Shown here: in pieces, positions 15,602-26,672 of the stretch
Layout of the letters: every line of letters starts with the position of its first letter
Numbering within the stretch: position 1 is the first letter of the stretch
Assembly (NCBI RefSeq): GCF_014205165.1
Contig: NZ_JACHMZ010000001.1
Location: 6,616,501 to 6,680,500 of the forward strand
DNA length: 64,000 bases
Reading direction: 5' to 3'
Source: Micromonospora carbonacea
GTDB taxonomy: Bacteria > Actinomycetota > Actinomycetes > Mycobacteriales > Micromonosporaceae
Notes under the pieces: generated by a model
Database searches by the model: none
Told to the model about the DNA's origin: nothing
Seen by the model: the letters and a program-made list of their open reading frames with translations, nothing else
Program-made: the position numbers and the translations under genes

Positions 15602-16405
15602 GTGGGCCGAAGTGCCGCTTTTTTCGATCTGGACAAGACCGTCATCGCCAAGTCGAGCGCCTTGGCGTTTGGTCGGCCGTTCTACCGGGATGGGCTGATC
15701 ACCCGGCGGGACGTGGTGAAGTCGGCGTACGCGCAGCTGATGTTCCGGCTGGGCGGCACCGACGAGCAGACCATGGCCAAGACCCGGGACTACCTGGCCG
15801 CGCTGTGCAAGGGCTGGCAGGTGGAGCAGGTCCGCCAGATCGTCGCGGAGACACTGCACGAGCTGATCAACCCCTACGTGTACGCGGAGGCGGCGGCCCT
15901 GATCGAGGAGCACCAGGCCGCCGGCCGGGACGTCGTGCTGGTCTCCGCCTCCGGGGAGGAGATGGTCCGGCCGATCGGCGAGCTGCTCGGGATCACCGAC
16001 GTGATCGCCACCCGGATGGCGGTGGCGAACGGCCGGTACAGCGGCGAGGTGGAGTTCTACGCGGCCGGTCCGAGCAAGGTCGAGGCGGTCACCGAGCTGG
16101 CCAGGGTGCGCGGCTACGACCTGGCCGACTCGTACGCGTACTCCGATTCGATGAGCGACCGGCCGCTGCTGGAGTGCGTGGGGCATCCGTCGGTGGTCAA
16201 CCCGGACCGGGCGCTGCGCAGGCTGGCCACCGAGAACGCCTGGCCGGTGCTGGAGTTCCGGCACCCGATCCCGCTGGGCCGCCGGCTGCGGGAGCGGCCG
16301 GCGGTGCCGGTCGCCGCGGCGGCGCTGGGCGTCGGCGTGGGGGTGGCGATCGGCATCGCCTGGTACGGCCGGCACCGCCGCACGCGCACCACCCCGGTGG
16401 CCTGA
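15602..16405 (+). CDS. HAD-IB family hydrolase (SerB-like) with C-terminal membrane helix
   Basis: The protein has 267 residues. The HAD nucleophile motif FFDLDKT (D9, D11) is followed by VLVSASGEEM (motif II) and YSDSMSDRPLLECVG near residue 179 (motif IV), typical of the phosphoserine phosphatase-like IB subfamily. After the catalytic domain comes a basic stretch and a hydrophobic helix (VPVAAAALGVGVGVAIGIAW) with an Arg-rich tail, so it is probably anchored to the membrane by its C-terminus. The start is a GTG with no ribosome site but a close -10 box. The neighbouring Fic-fold gene converges on it. The substrate is unknown. Confidence 0.88.
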   Translation: MGRSAAFFDLDKTVIAKSSALAFGRPFYRDGLITRRDVVKSAYAQLMFRLGGTDEQTMAKTRDYLAALCKGWQVEQVRQIVAETLHELINPYVYAEAAALIEEHQAAGRDVVLVSASGEEMVRPIGELLGITDVIATRMAVANGRYSGEVEFYAAGPSKVEAVTELARVRGYDLADSYAYSDSMSDRPLLECVGHPSVVNPDRALRRLATENAWPVLEFRHPIPLGRRLRERPAVPVAAAALGVGVGVAIGIAWYGRHRRTRTTPVA

Positions 16406-16459
16406 CCGGCGCAGCCCGCGAGCGGTCAGGGGCCAGGCCAGGCGGGTCAGCCAGCCGGG

Positions 16460-17206
16460 TCAGGCGGCGGCGAGGATCTCGTCGCCGACGGCGGTGAGCT
16501 GGTCGGCGCCGAGCTCGACGGCGGCCATGTAGTGCCGCAGCCAGGAGCGCAGCCCGTCGGGGGTGCCGGTGGCGAACGCCCCGGCCGCGCCGACGTACTC
16601 GGGTTCGCGCTCACGGTGGCCGACGTCGACGCCGACGAGCCCGCGAGGGTCGAAACCGGTGGACATCAGGACGAGCCGGGCAGCGCCCCGGGCCACCAGG
16701 CCGGACGGCCCGGCGAACGGGCGCAGGTTGAGCAGCTCGCCGTGCACGACGGCGGCGAGCACGAGCGGGGGGACGGTGGTGCCGCCGGCGACGAGCCCGG
16801 CCAGGCCGTCGAGCCGGGCGGCGACGACCGGGTCGGCCACCGGCCGCCCCAGCTCGTTTTCGGGTACGACGTCCCGCGCGGCGAGCACGTGCAGCCGGGC
16901 GAGGACCTGCCGGGGCGACGTCGGCCAGCGCTCGGTCAGGCCGGGCAGCGCCCCGGCGACCCGCAGCGCGCCCTGGCTCACCGGGTCGGTGACCGTGCCG
17001 GCCCGGACGGACTCGCGGTCGTGGGCGTACCCCTCCAGGGCGGCGCTGGCCACGGCGGAGCGGAGGCTGACTTCGGCCGCGACCTGGCCGCCGTGCCGGC
17101 GCAGCGCGCGGTGCCGCAGCGCCTGGTCGACGCGGTCGCGGGCCCGCTCGACGGCGGGGGCGACGTCGGCGAGCGCGAGCAGGGGCGCGAGCGGATCAGC
17201 GGTCAC
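16460..17206 (-). CDS. Fic-fold protein with a degenerate active site
   Basis: The protein has 248 residues. It keeps the outline of a Fic protein: an N-terminal SAALEG at 54-59 that matches the inhibitory (S/T)xxxE(G/N) motif, and LNLRPFAGPSGLVARGAARL around 160-178 where Fic enzymes have HPFxxGNGRxxR. The catalytic histidine is Arg162 and GNGR has become GPSG, so AMP transfer by the usual mechanism is unlikely. Relatives in actinomycetes are often labelled 'oxidoreductase', which the sequence does not support: no nucleotide-binding Rossmann motif is visible. It is convergent with the HAD gene and divergent from acetyl-CoA synthetase. Function unknown. Confidence 0.75.
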   Translation of the reverse strand: MTADPLAPLLALADVAPAVERARDRVDQALRHRALRRHGGQVAAEVSLRSAVASAALEGYAHDRESVRAGTVTDPVSQGALRVAGALPGLTERWPTSPRQVLARLHVLAARDVVPENELGRPVADPVVAARLDGLAGLVAGGTTVPPLVLAAVVHGELLNLRPFAGPSGLVARGAARLVLMSTGFDPRGLVGVDVGHREREPEYVGAAGAFATGTPDGLRSWLRHYMAAVELGADQLTAVGDEILAAA

Positions 17207-17241
17207 GCTGCCACGCTAACCACCTGCGGGGACGGCGGGTA

Positions 17242-17291
17242 AGAAGGGGACCCTTCTCTACCGTAGGCGTTAATAAGGGGCCCTTCCTTAC
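17242..17291. repeat. Two short AAGGG/CCCTT palindromes
   Basis: AGAAGGG-GA-CCCTTCT at 17242-17257 and an AAGGGGCCCTT palindrome at 17275-17285, the latter within TAATAAGGGGCCCTTCCTTA. Elements of this form recur between genes in Micromonospora genomes (recalled). They lie between divergent genes, so they are not simple terminators here. Confidence 0.65.
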
Positions 17292-17419
17292 AGCTCGGCG
17301 CGTGGCGGGGGCCGCTCGGCGCGCGTGGGTTCGGGGAGCTGTCGCGGCCTCCGGCCGCCCCGGCTAACCTCTGCGGGGGTAGGAGACGCAGGTCACGCGA
17401 GCGACGAGGGAGTCACGGC

Positions 17420-19384
<1,965 letters not shown>

Positions 19385-19400
19385 GGTAGGACGTACCTTT

Positions 19401-19438
19401 CGGAGGGTGGCGGGCCCCGCGCGGGCCGCCACCCTCCG
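19401..19438 (+). terminator. Terminator of acs
   Basis: CGGAGGGTGGCGG (19401-19413) pairs perfectly with CCGCCACCCTCCG (19426-19438), a 13-base stem 17 bases after the acs stop. Confidence 0.85.
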
Positions 19439-19639
19439 TGTCTGTGCGCGCGGACGGTGCGTGACCGCGGGGTGTCGGTCGGTCGGTTGGGGGGGCACCA
19501 ACTGAACGGACACAGGGGAGGCCACCCCCTGTCGGAAGGGTTGTTTCTCCTTTAGGTTCAGCCGCATCGGTCGGTTCGACGGATGTCTCTGCCGTGCGCG
19601 CCGGCCGGCTCCACGCCCATGCCCGAGAAACGGAGCGGC

Positions 19640-22432
19640 ATGCACATGATTCCGCAACGACGGTCACGCCGACGCCTACTCGTCGCGCTGCCCGCCATCG
19701 CCCTCGCGGCCACGTCACTGACCGTGACGGGGACTGCGTCGGCCCAGACGTCCGGCCCGGCTCCTGCCACGATCGGGGCGGACGAGCACTACATCAACTA
19801 CGCCGAGCCCGAGGTGCAGCCGGACACCGCCGGCAAGGAGGTCAAGGGCGCCGACGGCGTGTACACCACGGCGGCGGACGAGGCCCAGGCCTACGACCGC
19901 AAGTACGCCGCGGGCAACCCGACGACCGCCAAGCAACTGGCGAAGCTGGAGGCCCAGTCGATCCGCTCCGGCAAGAGCCCCCGGTGGATCAAGAAGGCCC
20001 CGAGCACCCAGAAGGCGAAGCTGCTCACCCTGCTGGTGGAGTTCAACGACCAGGCCAACGACGACTTCACCGGCACGATGGTGCCGAAGACGGTCTTCGA
20101 GGACCGGACGTGCGTCCCCGGCACGGTGCAGAACGGGCCGAAGCACAACAACATCCCGAACCCGGCGAGCCTGCCGCACAAGGACAACAACTCGATGTGG
20201 GTGCCGGACTTCTCCCCGGCCCACTACAACAAGATGCTCTACACGAAGACGGGCATCACCGAGCGGGTCCGCAAGGACCTGAAGGGCCCGGACGGCAAGA
20301 AGGGCATCAGCCTCGCCGGCCGGACCATGCACAACATGTACCTGGAGATGTCCAAGGGCGCGTACACGGTGGACGGGCAGGCCAGCCCGTGGATCACCGT
20401 GCCGCACTCGGAGGGCTGGTACGCGGCGTCGCGCTGCTTCCAGGACGAGAACGGCGACTGGGTCGCCGGGCGTGAGCAGGCCATGAACGGCCACCCGGAC
20501 AACCCGGCCGGGGCGGGCCGGCTGGCCACCGACGCGATCGACGCGCTGGCCGCCATGGACCCGAGCTTCCCGTGGGCCGACTACGACATCGAGGACCAGA
20601 GCGACCGCGACGGCGACGGCAACCTCTTCGAGCCCGACGGCGTGATCGACCACCTGGTGCTGGTGCACGCCGGCCAGGGCAAGTCCCGCGGCGGCGGCGC
20701 CGAGGGCGTGTACGCGGTGTGGGCGCACTCCTCGACCGTTCCGGGCGGCTACACCATCCCGGGCACGCAGCTCAAGGTGTCGAACTACATCGTGCAGCCG
20801 GAGGACGCCGGCGTCGGCGTCTTCGCCCACGAGTACGGGCACGACCTGGGCCTGCCGGACCTCTACGACACGTCCGGCAACGCCGACTCCGACGTGGACT
20901 TCTGGGACCTGATGGCCTCCGGGTCGCACAGCGGTGAGATCTTCCAGGCGCTGCCCACCCACATGGGCATCTGGGACAAGTGGGTGCTCGGCTGGGCCGA
21001 CCCGGTGACGGTCGCCCCCGGTTCCGCCCCGCGCACCATCAAGCTCGGGCAGACCTCCCGCACGCCGGTGGGCACGGCCGACGGCATCAAGGTGGACCTG
21101 CCGGACAAGGTGATCACCCTGGCCACCCCGCACAGCGGGTCGAACATGTGGCACAGCGGCGCCGACCAGAACTGGGCGGACGTCAAGCTGAGCCGCTCGG
21201 TGAGCGTCCCCTCGGCCGCCGACGCCAAGTTCTGGATGTGGAACAACTACATCATCGAGGAGGACTGGGACTACGGCTTCGTCGAGCTCTCCACCGACGG
21301 CGGGGCGACCTGGTCCGAGCAGAAGGTCTACGACGCGGACGGCGCGGTGGTCACCACGCCGGACAACTACGCCGACCCCAACGGCCGGATGGCCGACTTC
21401 GGCGGCAAGAAGTACGGCCTGACCGGCTCGTCCGGCGGCTGGCGGCACGACTACGTCGACCTGTCGGCGTACGCGGGGCAGACCGTGCAGCTGCGGCTGC
21501 GGCAGGCCACCGACGAGGCGTTCGTGGAGCGCGGCTGGTTCGCCGACGACTTCTCGGTCACCGGCGGCGGCGCGACCACCTGGAGCGACGACGTCGAGGG
21601 CGGCGCGAACGGCTGGACCGCGACCGGCGGCAGCTTCACCGACACCACCGGCGCGGGTTGGAAGACCAACTCGGGCACCGAGGTCCGGGCGCACTACTAC
21701 CTGGCCGAGTGGCGTAACTTCGACGGCTTCGACAAGGGCCTGAAGTACGCGTACGACACGGTGTACTCGCACGAGGCGTGGAAGGTCGACCGGATCTCCT
21801 ACAACGCCCCGGGCATGCTGGTCTGGTACCGCGACACGGCGCTGGGCGACGTCAACCACGTCACCGGCCAGCTGACCGCCCTGCCGAGCTACGGCGCCAA
21901 GGGTGGCCTGCTGATCGTGGACTCGCACTTCGACCCGCTGCGGCGGCAGGGCACGGCGGCCGAGAAGGACCCGTCGGCGCTGGACAACCTGCCCAGCCGG
22001 CCCCAGTCGTCGAACGCGGCGTTCGGCCTGAAGAAGACGTACTCCTTCAAGGAGTGCCTGGAGGCGGCGGACGAGCCGTACAGCGAGTACTGCACGAGCT
22101 TCCCGGCGCAGCCGGCGGTGCCGCAGTTCACCGACTCCAAGGGCTGGTACCCGGGCATCGAGATCCGGGACGGCTCGCCGTACGCGCGGGACAGCGACGC
22201 CTCCGTGGTGCTGCCGTCGCGCGGCAACGTGCCCTACACCACCCGGGTGGTCAACCCGGACGGCACCCCGGCGCCCTCGTACTACGGGGTCACCCTGGGT
22301 GGCGGGGCGATCGTCCTGGGCACCGGCAACCCCGGTGACGCGAGCGCCGCCTACGGGGTCTCGCTGACGGTGAAGAAGACCGCGTGGAACAACGCCGTCG
22401 CCACGGTGAAGGTGACCGCGGCGACCCCGTGA
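19640..22432 (+). CDS. Secreted M6-family (immune inhibitor A-like) metalloprotease
   Basis: From the ATG at 19640 (MHMIPQRRSRRR, GGAG just upstream) the protein has 930 residues. It begins with an Arg-rich signal peptide and hydrophobic core (LLVALPAIALAATSLTVTG) ending near ASAQ. A propeptide of about 90 residues precedes the M6 catalytic domain. The zinc motif is FAHEYGHDLGLPDLYD near residue 396, with both histidines, the catalytic glutamate and the third ligand region. Later segments (WRHDYVDLSAYAGQTVQLRL) resemble the beta-sandwich domains of InhA peptidases. It is 318 bases upstream of a second M6 gene. An extracellular protein-degrading role is expected. Confidence 0.93.
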   Translation: MHMIPQRRSRRRLLVALPAIALAATSLTVTGTASAQTSGPAPATIGADEHYINYAEPEVQPDTAGKEVKGADGVYTTAADEAQAYDRKYAAGNPTTAKQLAKLEAQSIRSGKSPRWIKKAPSTQKAKLLTLLVEFNDQANDDFTGTMVPKTVFEDRTCVPGTVQNGPKHNNIPNPASLPHKDNNSMWVPDFSPAHYNKMLYTKTGITERVRKDLKGPDGKKGISLAGRTMHNMYLEMSKGAYTVDGQASPWITVPHSEGWYAASRCFQDENGDWVAGREQAMNGHPDNPAGAGRLATDAIDALAAMDPSFPWADYDIEDQSDRDGDGNLFEPDGVIDHLVLVHAGQGKSRGGGAEGVYAVWAHSSTVPGGYTIPGTQLKVSNYIVQPEDAGVGVFAHEYGHDLGLPDLYDTSGNADSDVDFWDLMASGSHSGEIFQALPTHMGIWDKWVLGWADPVTVAPGSAPRTIKLGQTSRTPVGTADGIKVDLPDKVITLATPHSGSNMWHSGADQNWADVKLSRSVSVPSAADAKFWMWNNYIIEEDWDYGFVELSTDGGATWSEQKVYDADGAVVTTPDNYADPNGRMADFGGKKYGLTGSSGGWRHDYVDLSAYAGQTVQLRLRQATDEAFVERGWFADDFSVTGGGATTWSDDVEGGANGWTATGGSFTDTTGAGWKTNSGTEVRAHYYLAEWRNFDGFDKGLKYAYDTVYSHEAWKVDRISYNAPGMLVWYRDTALGDVNHVTGQLTALPSYGAKGGLLIVDSHFDPLRRQGTAAEKDPSALDNLPSRPQSSNAAFGLKKTYSFKECLEAADEPYSEYCTSFPAQPAVPQFTDSKGWYPGIEIRDGSPYARDSDASVVLPSRGNVPYTTRVVNPDGTPAPSYYGVTLGGGAIVLGTGNPGDASAAYGVSLTVKKTAWNNAVATVKVTAATP

Positions 22433-22750
22433 CGACGGGCGGTAACTGATCGGAAGATCAGCGGAGGGGCCGGCGGCGGCGACGCCACCGGCCTCTTCCG
22501 CATTTGTCGGGCCACACCCATCGAAATTCGTCGCTGCAATTCACCATGGGGCGTCCGCGCTGCTCAGCCGGCCGGCGGAGGCGATCGGTGTGACGGTGAA
22601 AAGCGTTCCCAACAAAAGTTTGCAACAAATCGACGCACGCATCTTCCCACCCGTCCCGGGAGACTCTATGTTCACCATTGGTCCCACAGTCGGGACGACT
22701 CACCGGCCCCTACCCCCGTCGGGCCGGTTCCCTCACACCGGAGGTACCAC
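22433..22750. other. Intergenic region between the two M6 protease genes
   Basis: It begins with an imperfect hairpin (GGCCGGCGG around 22467 with CCACCGGCC ending near 22494) that may terminate the first protease gene. The remainder is less GC-rich and should contain the promoter of the second; a GGAGG ribosome site is at 22740-22744. No gene is seen. Confidence 0.5.
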
Positions 22751-25198
22751 GTGCGGAAAGTCGCAGTGGGTCTGCTCGGGCTTTCGTTGACGGCGACGGG
22801 TCTGGTGGTCGCTACGACCGCCAACGCGGCGCCGACCGCGAAGCTCCCGGCGGCCGCCCCGTCGGCCGCCGAGAAGGCCCCAGCGGATCACGATCTGCCG
22901 GACAAGTTCGAGGACAAGCGCCGCGCGCTTCGTCAGGAGGGCCTCAGCGAGGTCCTCTCCGGCCGGGCCAAGGCCCAGAAGATCAACGGCAGCACCGTCG
23001 TCAAGGTCGGCAAGACCGCCGGCGGCGCGGCGTCCGCGGCCGGCGCCCGCAGCGCCAAGCAGGGCCAGAAGGACCAGTACGTCGAGCTGGCCCGGGAGCG
23101 CACCGACAAGATCTTCGTGATCCTCGCCGAGTTCGGCGACGAGCGGGACCCCGCCTACCCGGACAAGGACACGAACCCGGCCATCGCCGGGCCGACCACC
23201 TTCAAGGGGCCGCTGCACAACGAGATCCCCGCCCCGAACCGGGCCGTGGACAACTCGACCGTGTGGCAGGCCGACTACAGCGCGGACTACTTCCGCAAGC
23301 TGTACTTCGGCACCGGGCAGGGCGACGAGTCGCTCAAGCAGTACTACGAGGCCCAGTCGTCCGGGCGCTACACCGTCGACGGCCAGGTCAGCGACTGGGT
23401 GAAGGTCAAGTACAACGCCGCCCGCTACGGCCGCTCCGACGATCCGATCGCGGACGACGACACCGAGAACCCGGCCAACGACCCGGCGGTCTGCGCGGAC
23501 CACAACTGCCCGAACGTCTGGGACCTGGTCCGCGACGCCGCCAACCAGTGGGTCGCCGACCAGAAGGCCAAGGGCCGCACCGACGCCCAGATCAAGGCCG
23601 ACATGCAGTCCTACGACCAGTGGGACCGGTTCGACTACGACGGCGACGGCAACTTCAACGAGTCCGACGGCTACATCGACCACTTCCAGATCGTCCACTC
23701 CGGCGGCGACCAGGCCGACGGCGACCCGCACCAGGGTGAGGACGCCATCTGGAGCCACCGCTGGTCGGCGTATAACACCTCGCGCACCGGCCCGGCGAAC
23801 TTCCCGATCGGCGGCACCCAGATCGGCAACACCGGCGTCTGGATCCGCGACTACACGATCCAGCCCGAGAACGGCGGCCGGAGCGTCTTCTACCACGAGT
23901 ACGCTCACGACCTTGGCCTGCCGGACGACTACAACATCTTGAGCGGCGGGGACAACAACAACGAGCACTGGACCCTGATGGCCCAGAGCCGGCTCGGCGC
24001 CAAGAACGACGCCGGCATCGGCGAGCGCGGCGGCGACCTCGGCGCCTGGAACAAGCTCCAGCTCGGCTGGCTCGACTACGAGGTGGTCAAGGCCGGCCAG
24101 AAGAAGACCCTGGAGCTCGGCCCGCAGGAATACAACACGGCAAAGCCGCAGGCCGCCGTGGTGGTCCTCCCGCAGCGGGAGTACACCTTCGACTACGGCG
24201 CGCCGTTCGAGGGTGCCAAGCAGTTCTTCTCCGGCAACGACGACGACCTGGACAACAGCCTGACCAGGACGATCGACCTGACCGGGAAGACCTCGGCGGC
24301 GGTGTCGCTCAAGGGCCGGTTCGACATCGAGTCCGGCTACGACTACCTCTTCTTCGAGGCGTCGACCGACGGCGGCACCACCTGGGACGCGCTGCCCGGC
24401 ACCGTCAACGGCAAGCCGATCCCGCCGGTGTCCAACACCGACCCGACGCCGGGTCTCAGCGGCAGCAGCAACGGCGCGTGGACCGACATCAACATCCCGC
24501 TCAACACCCTGACCGGCAAGAGCATCCAGTTCCGGTTCCACTACGTCACCGACGGTGGCGTGGCCGAGGGCGGCTTCTTCGGTGACAACATCACCGTGAC
24601 CGCCGACGGCCAGACGCTGGCCAGCGACGGCGCCGAGAGCGGCACCGGCGACTGGGCGGCCAAGGGCTGGAGCATCGTCGAGGAGTCCTACACCCGGCTC
24701 TTCGACAACTACTACATCGCCGGCCACCGGTCCTACGTCTCGTACGACCAGTACCTCAAGACCGGCCCGTACTACTTCGGCTACGGCAACACCCGCCCGG
24801 ACTACGTGGACCACTACGCGTACCAGGAGGGCCTGCTGATCTCGTACTGGAACCTCCGGTTCGCGGACAACGACACGTTCGAGCACCCGGGCGAGGGTCG
24901 TAACATGATCATCGACTCGCGTCCGCAGCCGCTCTACAACCTGACCGGCAACCCGTGGCGCTCCCGCGTCCAGGTGTACGACGCGCCGTTCAGCACGAAG
25001 AAGGCGGACTCGTTCACGCTGCACATCAACGGGCAGGCCCAGTACATCCGGGGTCAGGCCGCGCAGCCGCTGTTCGACGACACCAAGCAGTACTGGTTCC
25101 CGGAGCTGCCGAACCACGGCGTCAAGGTCCCGGCCACCGGCACCAAGATCAAGGTGCTGGAGCAGGACGGCACCTCGATCAAGGTCCGCTTCTCCTGA
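22751..25198 (+). CDS. Second secreted M6-family metalloprotease
   Basis: The 815-residue protein starts with a GTG and a signal peptide (VRKVAVGLLGLSLTATGLVV, cleavage near ANAA). The M6 zinc motif is FYHEYAHDLGLPDDYN at about residue 381. As in the first protease, a calcium-site-like DYDGDGNFNESDGYIDHF precedes it. The C-terminal half contains the same type of beta-sandwich (FEASTDGGTTWDALPG; SIQFRFHYVTDGG). The pair looks like an old tandem duplication: domain order agrees but sequences have diverged and this copy is shorter. A terminator follows. The native substrate is unknown; such enzymes digest host or environmental proteins. Confidence 0.93.
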   Translation: MRKVAVGLLGLSLTATGLVVATTANAAPTAKLPAAAPSAAEKAPADHDLPDKFEDKRRALRQEGLSEVLSGRAKAQKINGSTVVKVGKTAGGAASAAGARSAKQGQKDQYVELARERTDKIFVILAEFGDERDPAYPDKDTNPAIAGPTTFKGPLHNEIPAPNRAVDNSTVWQADYSADYFRKLYFGTGQGDESLKQYYEAQSSGRYTVDGQVSDWVKVKYNAARYGRSDDPIADDDTENPANDPAVCADHNCPNVWDLVRDAANQWVADQKAKGRTDAQIKADMQSYDQWDRFDYDGDGNFNESDGYIDHFQIVHSGGDQADGDPHQGEDAIWSHRWSAYNTSRTGPANFPIGGTQIGNTGVWIRDYTIQPENGGRSVFYHEYAHDLGLPDDYNILSGGDNNNEHWTLMAQSRLGAKNDAGIGERGGDLGAWNKLQLGWLDYEVVKAGQKKTLELGPQEYNTAKPQAAVVVLPQREYTFDYGAPFEGAKQFFSGNDDDLDNSLTRTIDLTGKTSAAVSLKGRFDIESGYDYLFFEASTDGGTTWDALPGTVNGKPIPPVSNTDPTPGLSGSSNGAWTDINIPLNTLTGKSIQFRFHYVTDGGVAEGGFFGDNITVTADGQTLASDGAESGTGDWAAKGWSIVEESYTRLFDNYYIAGHRSYVSYDQYLKTGPYYFGYGNTRPDYVDHYAYQEGLLISYWNLRFADNDTFEHPGEGRNMIIDSRPQPLYNLTGNPWRSRVQVYDAPFSTKKADSFTLHINGQAQYIRGQAAQPLFDDTKQYWFPELPNHGVKVPATGTKIKVLEQDGTSIKVRFS

Positions 25199-25257
25199 TC
25201 CACTGATCGGCACACGCTGATCCATTGATCAGCACGCGCTGATCGACCGTTCCACCG

Positions 25258-25290
25258 CGATGCCCGGGCAGGCCACCTGCCCGGGCATCG
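25258..25290 (+). terminator. Terminator after the second M6 protease
   Basis: A perfect 15-base stem (25258-25272 with 25276-25290, core GATGCCCGGGCAGG) and a 3-base loop lie 60 bases past the stop and are followed by CCCTTTCC. Between stop and stem, CTGATC/TGATCAGC repeats several times. Confidence 0.88.
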
Positions 25291-25318
25291 CCCTTTCCGC
25301 CCCGGTGCCCGGGGGTCC

Positions 25319-25324
25319 TAGGCT
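25319..25324 (+). promoter_or_regulatory. Candidate -10 box of a leaderless transcript
   Basis: TAGGCT ends six bases before the ATG at 25331, with no ribosome site between, so the mRNA probably starts at the start codon. Confidence 0.5.
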
Positions 25325-25330
25325 GGGGCC

Positions 25331-26263
25331 ATGACCGAGCAGCGCGGCGGGGCCGTCGACGAGTCCTGCGTCCTGACCGAAGGGCCGTGGACGCACCGGT
25401 TCGTCGGGGCCAACGGCAGCCGCTTCCACGTCGTCGAGGCCGGCACCGGCCCGATGGTGCTCCTCCTGCACGGCTTCCCCGAGCACTGGTGGGCCTGGCA
25501 CGACGTGCTGCCGGCCGTCGCCGACGCCGGCTTCCGGGCCGTCGCGGTCGACCTGCGCGGCTACGGGGCCAGCGACAAGCCGCCCCGGGGGTACGACGGC
25601 TACACCCTCGCCGCCGACGTCGCCGGCCTGATCCGGGGCCTCGGCGAGCGGTCCGCCACCGTCGTCGGCACCGGTGCCGGCGGCCTCATCGGCTGGACCG
25701 CCGCCTCGTTCCACCCGTCGCTGGTCCGCCGGCTCGTCGTGCTCGGCGCACCCCACCCCCTGCGGCTGCGGGCCGCGATCTTCGCCGACCCGCGCGGCCA
25801 GTTCGCCGCCGCCACCCCCGCCCTGAAGTTCCAGCTTCCCCGCTACGAGCACGTGCTCACCCGCGACGACGCGGCCGCCGTCGAGGAGATGCTGCGCCGC
25901 TGGGGCGGCCCCCGCTGGGTCGACGGCCCCGACTTCGACGCGTACGCCCGGCGCTGCCGGGAGGCGATGCGCATCCCGCAGGCCGCGTTCTGCGCGCTGG
26001 AGGGCTACCGCTGGGCGTTCCGCTCGGTGCTGCGGCTGCACGGCTACCGGTTCGTGCGGCTGATGCAGAAGCCCCTGGTCACCCCGACGCTGCAACTACA
26101 CGGCGCGTCGGACGTCGCGTCCCTGCCGCGCACCGCCCAGGGCTCCGGCCGCTACGTGACGGCCCCCTACGAGTGGCGGCTGCTGGACGACGTGGGCCAC
26201 TTCCCGCACGTCGAGGCGCGGGACGTGGTGCTCGGCGAGATCCTGCGCTGGGCGAAGTCCTGA
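25331..26263 (+). CDS. Alpha/beta-hydrolase fold protein lacking the usual nucleophile
   Basis: The 310-residue protein resembles epoxide hydrolase/haloalkane dehalogenase-type enzymes: an oxyanion HGFP at 47-50, DLRGYGASDKP at 74-84, and a closing DDVGHFPHVEA with the catalytic histidine. At the nucleophile elbow, where relatives have GHDWGG or GxSxGG, this protein has GTGAGG (113-118): the position of the nucleophile is Gly115. If the reading is right it cannot use the standard two-step mechanism. Length and all other landmarks are normal, so it is not a decayed gene. Function unknown. Confidence 0.85.
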   Translation: MTEQRGGAVDESCVLTEGPWTHRFVGANGSRFHVVEAGTGPMVLLLHGFPEHWWAWHDVLPAVADAGFRAVAVDLRGYGASDKPPRGYDGYTLAADVAGLIRGLGERSATVVGTGAGGLIGWTAASFHPSLVRRLVVLGAPHPLRLRAAIFADPRGQFAAATPALKFQLPRYEHVLTRDDAAAVEEMLRRWGGPRWVDGPDFDAYARRCREAMRIPQAAFCALEGYRWAFRSVLRLHGYRFVRLMQKPLVTPTLQLHGASDVASLPRTAQGSGRYVTAPYEWRLLDDVGHFPHVEARDVVLGEILRWAKS

Positions 26264-26309
26264 GCGGGTCCCGCCCCGGCCCCGGGTCGCGGCCCGGCCG
26301 CCCGGCGGG

Positions 26310-26672
26310 TCAGAGCCGCTGCTCCCGCAGGTCGGCGACCGCGCCGGCCGGGGCCCAGCCCTGATAGACCCCGAAGTCGAAGACCTCCAGCCCCATCGCC
26401 TGCGCCACCGGCCACCGGCCACCCGTGTACTCGACCCGCAGCCAGCCGTCGTGCTCGGCGAGGACGATGAACGGCTGGCCCTGCCACGTGCAGGTGGTCC
26501 GCACGTACGCCAGTCCCTCCACCTCGGACGCCGGCAGCACCCGCACGTAGCGGCCGGGGCGGATCTCCTCGAACCCCTCGCCGGGCTCGGGCTGGTAGAG
26601 CCGCACGTCGTCGCCGTCGGGGCTGGCCTGGTATTCCCGGCCCCGCCAGCGGGCCACGTAGCCGTCGCGCAT
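26310..26672 (-). CDS. Small conserved protein downstream of the SseB-domain protein
   Basis: The 120-residue protein is beta-rich (YVARWRGREYQAS, DVRLYQPEPGEGFEEI, GWLRVEYTGGRWP). Its start overlaps the stop of the large upstream gene (TGATG), so translation is coupled. No signal peptide or membrane segment. It could be a chaperone, an immunity protein or a partner of the large protein; only position supports any of these. I do not recognise the family. Confidence 0.75.
   Translation of the reverse strand: MRDGYVARWRGREYQASPDGDDVRLYQPEPGEGFEEIRPGRYVRVLPASEVEGLAYVRTTCTWQGQPFIVLAEHDGWLRVEYTGGRWPVAQAMGLEVFDFGVYQGWAPAGAVADLREQRL

Noticed and set aside
16460..17206. Oxidoreductase annotation
   Set aside because: No dinucleotide-binding motif is visible; the Fic-like motifs are a better fit.
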